This document shows, piece by piece, positions 40,864 to 48,879 of a DNA stretch of 49,253 bases. Each line of letters opens with the position of its first letter. The stretch's first letter is position 1. This DNA is from Candidatus Nealsoniibacteriota bacterium (GTDB lineage: Bacteria > Patescibacteriota > Minisyncoccia > Minisyncoccales > MHMH01). The notes under the pieces were generated by a model. That model was not told where the DNA came from. It saw only the letters and a program-made list of their open reading frames with translations, and made no database searches. Made by a program: the position numbers and the translations under genes. Where the stretch lies: NCBI GenBank assembly GCA_016181985.1, contig JACOYG010000020.1, forward strand, positions 1-49,253. Direction: 5' to 3'.

Positions 40864-42255
40864 TTAAATAGAAATCTTCTTAATTACGGCAAAAACTCCC
40901 CTTCTTTCGCTCCAGAGTAATTTTAAAAATTCCCAAAACCTCCTGTTTTTAAAATAAAACAAACAATATCCCATTACCTGAAGTTTCTCCATCTCTTTTC
41001 TGGACAATGTCGTAAGTTCCAAGCTGGAGCCGATGGTTTTATTGAAGTCGGCCCAATCCGAAGAAATTATCCGATAATTTCCTTCTCCCTTAAGGGCCAT
41101 TTCATATATTCTTGTGCCCGGATACGGAACCATAATACCGAAGGCAATGCTGGAAGTATTTAATTTAGCGGCGAATCTTACGGTATCTAAAGCGGTTTCT
41201 CTGGTCTCATTGGGATGTCCGATGATGAAAAAACTGCTGGTTTTAAGTCCCGCCTTTTTAGCTAAAAAAACGCTTTCCTCGGCTTTTTTCAGCGTTATGC
41301 CTTTGCCCGTTTTCTTGAGAATTTCTTCGTTGCCCGATTCCACTCCGAATCCTATTCTGGAACAACCGGCCGCTTTAAGTTTTTGAAGCAATGGCTCATC
41401 TACCAAATCCACTCTGGTGGTTACGATTAATTTTACCTTCCGATTAAGATTACTTTCAATCAACCCCGACAATAAAGCATCCGTTTGTTCTTTGTCTATG
41501 CCGAAACTTTCGTCATGAATATTGAATATATTGGCTCCGTACCGTTCTACGCCTAATTTAATCTCTTGCAAAATCATTTTGGGGCTGCGCTTCCTGATCA
41601 TACGGCCGGAAATTCTCATGCAGAAATTGCAATCAAAGGGACAGCCTCGAACGGTTAATAATGGATATTCTTCGCTCAAGGGAAACATATCCCATGCCGG
41701 AAAAGGCAGAGAATCCAAATCTGCTAAAAAATAGCGCTGCCCGTTAAAAACAATCCGGCCCGAAGGCGAGCGGAAAACCAGGCCGGCCACTTTGGAAAAA
41801 TCTCCTTTCTGAAAAATAGCATTAACCGTTTCTAAAAAAGTAATTTCTCCTTCGCCGGCGACTAACATATCAAATTCAGGGAACTGTTCTAGGGTTGCTT
41901 CGGGCAGAGCGGTAGCATGCGGACCGCCTAAAACAATTAAAACGCCCGGGAAAAATTCCTTTGCCAAGCGAGCCACCCGAGCGGCTTGCTTCACTTCGTG
42001 GGTAAAAGCGGTTATGCCTATTATGCCGGGATTATATTGCTTTAACCGCTGCTTTAATCCTTCCATGTTTATATCTTCAAATTTGGCGTCTATTGCCCGG
42101 CATTCAAAACCGCTCTGCCTTAAATAAGCGCTGATATAAGCCAGCCCTATGTGAGGATAGTCGGTATGATCGTGGGGATCGCGCCTGATAAAAGGCGGGG
42201 GATTTATCAATAAAATCTCCTCCCTTATTTTTGTTCCGTTTTCGTGGTGAGCCAT
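40864..42255 (-). CDS. B12-binding-domain radical SAM protein
   Basis: A 463-residue member with VLGGPHATALPEA (108-120), AGEGEITFLE, C205, C209 and C212 in TVRGCPFDCNFC, and NIHDESFGIDKEQ. The tail is a weakened form (GYCLFYFKNRRFWEFLKLLW). Its first 31 bases overlap the preceding gene; an in-frame internal start after residue 10 cannot be excluded. A 13-base gap separates it from the next gene. Confidence 0.84.
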   Translation of the reverse strand: MAHHENGTKIREEILLINPPPFIRRDPHDHTDYPHIGLAYISAYLRQSGFECRAIDAKFEDINMEGLKQRLKQYNPGIIGITAFTHEVKQAARVARLAKEFFPGVLIVLGGPHATALPEATLEQFPEFDMLVAGEGEITFLETVNAIFQKGDFSKVAGLVFRSPSGRIVFNGQRYFLADLDSLPFPAWDMFPLSEEYPLLTVRGCPFDCNFCMRISGRMIRKRSPKMILQEIKLGVERYGANIFNIHDESFGIDKEQTDALLSGLIESNLNRKVKLIVTTRVDLVDEPLLQKLKAAGCSRIGFGVESGNEEILKKTGKGITLKKAEESVFLAKKAGLKTSSFFIIGHPNETRETALDTVRFAAKLNTSSIAFGIMVPYPGTRIYEMALKGEGNYRIISSDWADFNKTIGSSLELTTLSRKEMEKLQVMGYCLFYFKNRRFWEFLKLLWSERRGVFAVIKKISI

Positions 42256-43649
42256 TTTTTTATGGTTTTGCGATGCTTAAAAACTGTTCTTAAAAGATTG
42301 AAGGGGTGTCTTAAAAAATAAGCGAATTTGGCTCTCTTCACATAACTATAAATTTGCTCATAGGTCAAATCCGGCTGCTCAAAAACCGGCATAAAAATAC
42401 AGGGATCCAGGGGCGGGTAAGACCTGTCCCTTTCGTAATACTTTGCCCAAGAAAAATTTTGAGGCAGGGTTCCCATTTCTTTGGCCATCGTTTCCAATTC
42501 CGTGCCGGGGTAAATTACGGATATCCCCTGGGTGGTGCCCTCAACTCCTAAATTATAATACAAATATCGGCTTAAAAAAACCGTCTTTTTAATATCCTCG
42601 TAAGTTTCTCCCGGCAGACCATGCATAAAAAAAGCCTTGAGGCCGATGCCCGCTTTTTTGATAATTTTTGCGGCCTCAATCGCCTGCTCCACGGTTATGC
42701 TTTTTTTAATATTTTTCAAAATCCTGTCGCTGCCCGATTCAACGCCAAGGTCAATAAATTCGCAGCCGGCTTTTTTCATGGCCATGATAATTTCCTCATC
42801 AACGGTATTGGCCCTCACTTCGCATTCCCAGACAAAATTAAGCTTTCTCTTTACGATTTCATCGCATATCGCCAAAACCCTTTTTTTATCCATAGTCAGA
42901 ACATCATCAAAAAATCTTATTCCCTCAATAAAGGAGTACTCTTTCAAGATGAGCTCGATTTCATCAACCACATTCTTGGGCGACCTGTGCCTGATTTGAT
43001 GCCCCCATTGTTCCGAAGTTGAGCAATAAACGCACCAATAGGGACATCCGCGGCTGGTCATCACGTTTAATGTCCTTTTATTTGATAAAGTAGTGGTCTT
43101 GTCGTATTTTTCTATGGGCAAAAGGTCCCTGGCCGGCAAGGGCAAACCGTCTAAATCATGGATCGGCAATTCCGGAGGATTATGAACAATCATTCCATCT
43201 TTATTGCGGAAAGAGATGCCTTTAACGCCTGAAAAATCTTTCCCCGCTTCAATGCTTTTAACTAAATTCAAAAAAGAAATTTCTCCTTCACCTCTCACGA
43301 TAACGTCAATTTCTGGAATATTTTCCAGGGTATCTTGGGGAGTAAGGGTCGGATGGGGGCCGCCGGCCGCAATGGGAGCTTTCGGGAATTCTTTTTTGAT
43401 TAATCTTGCCAATTCAAAGGCCGAAAATCTGATCTGCGTGCCAAAAGATATGCCGATTAAATCCGGCCCCTCTTTTTTCAGCAATTCAATAATGTTTTCA
43501 TTGGAATAATGGTTAGCCATGCTGTCAATTAAAACGATATCCTTAAAGCCGTTTTGCCTTAAAAACGCGGCCAGCCAAGCAATGCCGAGAGGCGGCATGC
43601 TTTGTTTTGTCTGGTAAATATTCGGGGGAAAAATTAAAACAATTTTCAT
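42225..43649 (-). CDS. B12-binding-domain radical SAM protein
   Basis: A 474-residue member from the ATG at 43649 (MKIVLIFPPN, the usual family start). An in-frame ATG within the palindrome centre (43676) would add MARNGYRYK. Motifs: AAGGPHPTLTPQD (94-106), VRGEGEISFL, C202, C206 and C209 in SRGCPYWCVYC, and FFDDVLTMDKKRV. The tail is basic with AYFLRHPFNLLRTVF, a weaker version of the shared signature. Its acidic loop LIDSMANHY carries a His, but not in the DxHxxG arrangement. Confidence 0.84.
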   Translation of the reverse strand: MKIVLIFPPNIYQTKQSMPPLGIAWLAAFLRQNGFKDIVLIDSMANHYSNENIIELLKKEGPDLIGISFGTQIRFSAFELARLIKKEFPKAPIAAGGPHPTLTPQDTLENIPEIDVIVRGEGEISFLNLVKSIEAGKDFSGVKGISFRNKDGMIVHNPPELPIHDLDGLPLPARDLLPIEKYDKTTTLSNKRTLNVMTSRGCPYWCVYCSTSEQWGHQIRHRSPKNVVDEIELILKEYSFIEGIRFFDDVLTMDKKRVLAICDEIVKRKLNFVWECEVRANTVDEEIIMAMKKAGCEFIDLGVESGSDRILKNIKKSITVEQAIEAAKIIKKAGIGLKAFFMHGLPGETYEDIKKTVFLSRYLYYNLGVEGTTQGISVIYPGTELETMAKEMGTLPQNFSWAKYYERDRSYPPLDPCIFMPVFEQPDLTYEQIYSYVKRAKFAYFLRHPFNLLRTVFKHRKTIKKWLTTKTEQK

Positions 43650-43659
43650 CTTGTATCTA

Positions 43660-43691
43660 TATCCGTTCCTTGCCATGGCAAGGAACGGATA
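43660..43691. repeat. Perfect 32-bp palindrome, copy D of dispersed repeat
   Basis: Arms TATCCGTTCCTTGCC and their exact complement around CCATGG. It differs from copy A (12-43) at one position in each arm, and both changes keep the pairing. It sits in a 56-base gap between two co-directional B12-rSAM genes, 10 bases upstream of the preferred start codon. Confidence 0.92.
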
Positions 43692-43705
43692 GTATTCTAA
43701 CTTTA

Positions 43706-45091
43706 TTATATTGAAAATATAGCCAGAGCTCCCCTGATATATCTTTTTAAATCTTCAAAGCTTCTGACTGAAATCAATTTCGGTATAATATATCCCCAAC
43801 GGAAGTAAAATTTTATGAAAGCGTATTTTTTCATCTCTTGCAATTCGTTTATACTTTTATATCCCGAAGGCAAAAATGTCGCAAAATAACCGGTGAGCTT
43901 ATCGTACGATTCATCTAAAATTTTCCCCCATTTTCCTTCTTTGATCTCTTTATAAATAACCGTGCCGGGATAGGGCGTCAAGATATTAAACTTAACATAA
44001 TCCGGGTTTAAAGCGCAAAGTATTTTGAGTGATTTTCTGACTTTTTCCGGAGTTTCTTTGGGCAAGCCCAAAATTAAGTTTGCCCTGATTTCAATTCCGG
44101 CTTCTCTCGTCCATTTAAAAGCGGCGGATATTTTTTCTAATGTTATTTTTTTATTGATAGCGTCCAATATTTCCTGATCCAAGCTTTCTATCCCAAAAAA
44201 AATGCACCAGCAGCCGGCTTTTTTCATCTTTTTCAGCAGTTCGCCGTCTACGGTATCAACCCGGCATTCGCAAGACCAGGTGATATCTATTTTTTCAGTT
44301 AAAATTTGACTGCAAAAATCATCAATCCATGCCTTATTGATCCCCCAAACGTCATCCCAAAAATTCACCTCCTTTATGCCGTAATCTTTGATCAGATGCT
44401 TGATTTCGCCGATAACATTGCCGACCGATCTCGACCTGTAGAGCCGCGTCCAAAGCGTTTCTACGTCGCAAAAAGTGCAATTAAACGGACAGCCGCGGCT
44501 CACCATCATCGTAGTCATGGGCAATCTTTTATATTGGTTAGGCGAGGGCTTGTATTTGCCGACAGGAACCAGGTGCCTGGCAGGCAAAGGCAGAGAATCA
44601 AGATTTTTTATCAATTCCCTGGCGGGATTTATTATTGCTTTTCCGTTTTGCTTAAAACCGACGCCTTTGACCATTTCCGGATTATTTATCGATCTCAATA
44701 ATTCAACGGCGCTGATTTCCCCTTCCCCTACTACCACATAATCAACCTGTCTATTGCTTAAAACCTCCATGGGTTTTGTTGTCACATGGGGGCCTCCAAA
44801 AATGACGGGGACGTCAAGATTATCCTTTATTTCTTCAGCTAATTCAAGGGCTTTGCGATAATTTGACGTGTTGCAATAAATGCCGATAATATCGGGATTC
44901 CCCGCTTCTTTTATATCCCAAGTTTGAATTTGAGTGTCGAAAATCTTAACGCGATACCCTTCTTTCTCCAAAGCCGCGCCTATGTAGAGCAAACCGAGCG
45001 GCGGCAAAGAACTGCCTATCTTCTCTATCCCCCGGCCATATCTCTCTTTCATGGAGAATGGCGGCATAATCAGTAAGATATCTTTAATCAT
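43706..45091 (-). CDS. B12-binding-domain radical SAM protein
   Basis: A 461-residue member with IFGGPHVTTKPME (97-109), VVGEGEISAVEL, C201, C205 and C208 in SRGCPFNCTFC, and FWDDVWGINKAW. The tail FYFRWGYIIPKLISVRSFEDL is the shared signature with Trp in place of Pro. The start overlaps the upstream methyltransferase by ATGA, pairing the two as a coupled unit. Confidence 0.85.
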   Translation of the reverse strand: MIKDILLIMPPFSMKERYGRGIEKIGSSLPPLGLLYIGAALEKEGYRVKIFDTQIQTWDIKEAGNPDIIGIYCNTSNYRKALELAEEIKDNLDVPVIFGGPHVTTKPMEVLSNRQVDYVVVGEGEISAVELLRSINNPEMVKGVGFKQNGKAIINPARELIKNLDSLPLPARHLVPVGKYKPSPNQYKRLPMTTMMVSRGCPFNCTFCDVETLWTRLYRSRSVGNVIGEIKHLIKDYGIKEVNFWDDVWGINKAWIDDFCSQILTEKIDITWSCECRVDTVDGELLKKMKKAGCWCIFFGIESLDQEILDAINKKITLEKISAAFKWTREAGIEIRANLILGLPKETPEKVRKSLKILCALNPDYVKFNILTPYPGTVIYKEIKEGKWGKILDESYDKLTGYFATFLPSGYKSINELQEMKKYAFIKFYFRWGYIIPKLISVRSFEDLKRYIRGALAIFSI

Positions 45092-45780
45092 TTTTTCTTG
45101 CCCAAGTAATAAAAACTAAAAGCGATATTTTCTGCAGGGCCGTATCTGTAAAATAAATAATCTAGAAACTTTAGCGGGAAAGTTAGCGCCGTAAAAATTA
45201 TCAGCCATAATTGATACGTCTTGTCAGACCCGAAACAAAAAATCATAGCCAGCCATTGATTGAATACGGAAAGAAAACCGGAGGTCGGGCCGTGCCGGAT
45301 GCCGCTTTTCAATTTTAAAAATCCGGCGCTTTCCATGGTCGCCTCTAGCCCGTTTTTGGTAAAACGATAATAATCATCGGGAGAGGAATGATACCCGGCT
45401 ACGAATGGAACGGCAATATAAATCAATCCTCCCGGCTTCAGCGCTCTAGCCATCTCAAGCAAAGCCCTGTCCGGATTATTGAGGTGTTCCAAAACCTGAT
45501 CGCAAATTACGGCATCTGCTTCATTCTCGGCAAAAGGCAAATTATAAATATCCCCCACGATATCCACATTATGATAAGCATGGATATCCATATTGATGAC
45601 ATCTTTCCTGATTCTTTGGGTACCCGAACCTAAATTGACAATCTTGCCGCTTATCCCCTTGATGGCTTCTTCTGGTCCCAAACCGACTTTCAATGCCCCA
45701 AAAAGCCAACGGGCGGTTTTGAATAAAAAAACATGTTCCTTGAGAAGATTTTTAAAATTATATATGATATTATCTTTCAT
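45088..45780 (-). CDS. Class I SAM methyltransferase (Methyltransf_11-like)
   Basis: A 230-residue protein with IVNLGSGTQRI (motif I near 47-57), NMDIHAYHNVDIVGDIYNLPF (a strand-2 acid and adenine-binding region), AVICDQVLEHLNNP and ALKPGGLIYIAVPF. The C-terminal ~45 residues are hydrophobic, so it may sit at the membrane. The substrate is unknown, likely a glycan or lipid-linked sugar. It overlaps both neighbours: the B12-rSAM by 4 bases and the GT-C gene by 11. Confidence 0.83.
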   Translation of the reverse strand: MKDNIIYNFKNLLKEHVFLFKTARWLFGALKVGLGPEEAIKGISGKIVNLGSGTQRIRKDVINMDIHAYHNVDIVGDIYNLPFAENEADAVICDQVLEHLNNPDRALLEMARALKPGGLIYIAVPFVAGYHSSPDDYYRFTKNGLEATMESAGFLKLKSGIRHGPTSGFLSVFNQWLAMIFCFGSDKTYQLWLIIFTALTFPLKFLDYLFYRYGPAENIAFSFYYLGKKK

Positions 45781-47470
45781 AAATTATGAATTCCCCGATT
45801 TCGGCAGCTTTTTTTAAAAACGGGTACTGATCGAGCTGCCATTTAGGATTGGATTCTTTATCCCAAATTAAATAATTTACTTCGTATTTTTGCAGCATTT
45901 CATTGAATAAATCGGGGGTTGCCGCGGCAAAAGATTCTTGATATCTCCGGACTAAATCCAAAACGACTCCGTCCGGTATATTTTCATATTCTCCAAAAAG
46001 ATCGCGGTAATATATTCCATAGATTGCCCAGGATATGTTTTCTTTGTCCCCCAAAAAGACATCTTTTGCCTGCGCTTCAGCGACACCATCTAATCTGTAG
46101 TATAAAAAGAAGGTATTTATCAGGCGTTCGGTCGTAGCGGACAAAGAATATTTCGCCGAATGGTGATAGAAAACATTCAAGGATGTGTGAGTAACGATTA
46201 AATTGGCGATCGCGTCGTTGCTGAAAACAACCTCTTCTTTTTTGGCGTTTTTATTAAACCAATCCATTAAGGGGCCGTATTTTTGAATTTTAACGATCGT
46301 CTCTTTGCTGGCGGAATAAGAAATGCTCTGAACAAAAATACCCAGGGAAATGCTGATGACAATAAAAAAAATAGCCAGCGCCTTTTTGGCAAATTGCCAT
46401 TTTCTTAAAGAAAGAACGGAAAAAAGGATGATTAAGAGAATGATCAGGGCTAAGGGTTTGTGATAATACCAATGATAATGAGAAGGACTCAGGGCCTTGC
46501 CGGTGATTAATTGCTGATTTAAAACCACAAAAGGCGCGATAACCAAAGCCAGGGCAAAATAATACCGTTCCTTCCATTTTCTGGGAAATAAAATCAAGAA
46601 AAGAACAAGAAGCATGGGAGGCAAAATTCCCATAGATAATTCGCGGCCCCCCATCAAACCGGCCCTTGCCCCCACATCGCCAAAGGTCGGATAAGCAGCT
46701 GCCCGATAGAGATTAATAAAATAAGGAATGGCAATTAAAATTGCCCCCAAAAGAACGACGGCAATCCTTTTAATGTCCTGCCATTTTTTTTGACAAAGGA
46801 ATATCAGAATAAGAATACCGCAAAAAGCATATAAAAAAGTCCAGGTGTAAAGAAAATCGTAGAAAGACAATCCTAATATTAAAGCGCTTAAAATTCCCCA
46901 GCGCCATTGCTTCCTTTCTATAAAAAGCCAAAAAAACAATAAAAACCCGAAAAAGAAAATCCAAGTCAGGGCCGGGTTAACCGGGCGGGTGAGCAATAAA
47001 TAGTATGGCTTTAGTGTCGCCCCGCGGTTAAAAATAGAGATAGCCAAAAGAAAAACCGATGGGATAGACAGAGAGATTATTTTTTCCTTGGTAAAGAAAA
47101 ACAAGAAAGCGTAAATTATTAAAAAAAGCAGGGAAGTAAAAAACAATCGGGAAAATAAAATTGTATCATTAATGTTCAAAGAAAAAAGTTGGCCCGAATA
47201 AGCCACGATTATTGTTCCGAGCGGCTGAAAAAGATAGGGATCGCTTTTGCCGTCTTTAAAATAAGTTGAACTGAAAGCGGGGTGCCCATCCTGAACCTCT
47301 TTAACGCGCGACATCCAAGCGCTTTCGTCATCGGAAGCTCCCATTAGCCCGATTCCTTGGTAGGAATCGCCTAAATCCCAACGCGAATAAATCTGGGGAT
47401 AAGCAACGACGATGGCTGTCGCTAAAGCAAGAAAAATTGCCCACTTATGATTTTTAAAAATTTGCGCCAT
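45770..47470 (-). CDS. GT-C fold membrane protein, glycosyltransferase-like
   Basis: A 566-residue polytopic protein with about 11-12 helices and a C-terminal soluble part from about residue 400. An acidic pair in the first external loop (GASDDESAWMSRVKEV, near 45-60) is typical of GT-C enzymes. The C-terminal segment VNYLIWDKESNPKW...FLKKAAEIGEFIIYE is of the type found at the end of such proteins. It probably transfers a sugar from a polyprenyl phosphate carrier made by the GT2 encoded at the window edge. It touches the B12-rSAM gene by one base. Confidence 0.7.
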   Translation of the reverse strand: MAQIFKNHKWAIFLALATAIVVAYPQIYSRWDLGDSYQGIGLMGASDDESAWMSRVKEVQDGHPAFSSTYFKDGKSDPYLFQPLGTIIVAYSGQLFSLNINDTILFSRLFFTSLLFLIIYAFLFFFTKEKIISLSIPSVFLLAISIFNRGATLKPYYLLLTRPVNPALTWIFFFGFLLFFWLFIERKQWRWGILSALILGLSFYDFLYTWTFLYAFCGILILIFLCQKKWQDIKRIAVVLLGAILIAIPYFINLYRAAAYPTFGDVGARAGLMGGRELSMGILPPMLLVLFLILFPRKWKERYYFALALVIAPFVVLNQQLITGKALSPSHYHWYYHKPLALIILLIILFSVLSLRKWQFAKKALAIFFIVISISLGIFVQSISYSASKETIVKIQKYGPLMDWFNKNAKKEEVVFSNDAIANLIVTHTSLNVFYHHSAKYSLSATTERLINTFFLYYRLDGVAEAQAKDVFLGDKENISWAIYGIYYRDLFGEYENIPDGVVLDLVRRYQESFAAATPDLFNEMLQKYEVNYLIWDKESNPKWQLDQYPFLKKAAEIGEFIIYER

Positions 47471-48879
47471 TAGATTTTAATCAAATCGCAAAAAGATTTC
47501 ACCGACCTTTCCACGTCATAATATGTTCTGATCTTTAAAAGATACTTTAATAAATAAGCGGGTCTAAGGTAAAAACCCTTATTAGCTTCTTTAACAAGTT
47601 TTGTTTGCTTGGCTGGCGGAAAATTTTTAAGGTTTAAATTTCCGCTGGCTTCTCTGGCGTCGGAAGAAACCGCAACTCTCTTCATATACCAAAATCTGTC
47701 CGGCAAGGCATTGTTTTCAACGGCCCATTTATAAAGTTCGGTTCCGGGATAAGCCGCTGTTGTCCCAAAAGTGGCTAAATCCAAACCAAGTTTTTGCGAA
47801 AATTTTATCGTCTCCCTGGCATCGTCTTCGGTTTCTGTCGGATTGCCAATCATAAAATAACCCATGGCTTCAATCCCTGATTTTTTACAAAGAGAGATCG
47901 CCCGCTCTACCTGTTCAAGGGTGATTCCTTTGCGCATAACATCCAAAATTCGCTGGCTGCCCGATTCTATGCCGAATGAAATCATATAACATCCGCTTTT
48001 TTTCATGGTTTTGAACAGTTCTTCGTCAACTAAGTCAACCCTGGTATTGCAAGTCCATGTTATTCGAATATTTCTTTTATCGATTTCGGAGCAAATTTCT
48101 CGAACCCAATTCTTATTTAATGTAAGATCGCTGTCTTTGAACATGAATTGTTTTATTCCGTATTTTCGATGATTATTTTCTATTTCATCAACAATATTTT
48201 CAGGAGTTCTTAATCTTAATATCTTGCCGTGAGTCAAATGAGCATCGCAAAAAATACAACCGTAAGGGCATCCTCGCGATGCCATTAAAGACGCCAAGGG
48301 AAGAGATTTGGCGAAATAACTGTCATATTTCTTGATATCTAACAATGCCAAATCAGGAAAAGGAAGATCGTCTAACTCCCGTATTAGCTGAGGCGGGCTG
48401 TTAATTATTATTTTGTTCCCATTTTTATAAATCAATCCGTTAATTTCTTCTAGGGGCTGGCCGGCAGCTAATTTATAAAAATTCTCCTCTCCTTCGCCAT
48501 AAAACAAAAAATCTATATCTTCGCTAAAATTGAATATTTCGTCTTTAGTCGAACTGATGTGCGGACCGCCAACGGCAATTTTTAAAGAGGGGCAGCGTTT
48601 TTTTAATTCGGCGGCGGCCTCTAAAACGGCTTTTGCTTGGCAAGACATTGCGCTAAACCCCACTAATGACGGATTTTCTTTTAGGATAATTTCCACAAGT
48701 TCATCTAAGGTATACCCATTAACAAAGGAATCGATGATCTTCACGGCAATCCCATTTTTTTGCAGAAAAGCTGCTATATAAAGGATGCCCAGCAAGGGAT
48801 AGGCGAAATTTTTACCCTTTCCAAAAATTATCGAAGGAGAAACCAAAACAACCGTATTTACTGGCTTTATGCCGGTCAT
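47470..48879 (-). CDS. B12-binding-domain radical SAM protein
   Basis: A 469-residue member: AVGGPHISSTKDE (102-114), FYGEGEENFYKL, C204, C208 and C211 in SRGCPYGCIFC, and FMFKDSDLTLNKNW in the core. The C-terminal signature is FYLRPAYLLKYLLKIRTYYDV. The stretch RVAVSSDAREASGNLNLKNF in the C-terminal part is not seen in its neighbours. It overlaps the GT2 fragment gene upstream by ATGA. Confidence 0.85.
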   Translation of the reverse strand: MTGIKPVNTVVLVSPSIIFGKGKNFAYPLLGILYIAAFLQKNGIAVKIIDSFVNGYTLDELVEIILKENPSLVGFSAMSCQAKAVLEAAAELKKRCPSLKIAVGGPHISSTKDEIFNFSEDIDFLFYGEGEENFYKLAAGQPLEEINGLIYKNGNKIIINSPPQLIRELDDLPFPDLALLDIKKYDSYFAKSLPLASLMASRGCPYGCIFCDAHLTHGKILRLRTPENIVDEIENNHRKYGIKQFMFKDSDLTLNKNWVREICSEIDKRNIRITWTCNTRVDLVDEELFKTMKKSGCYMISFGIESGSQRILDVMRKGITLEQVERAISLCKKSGIEAMGYFMIGNPTETEDDARETIKFSQKLGLDLATFGTTAAYPGTELYKWAVENNALPDRFWYMKRVAVSSDAREASGNLNLKNFPPAKQTKLVKEANKGFYLRPAYLLKYLLKIRTYYDVERSVKSFCDLIKI

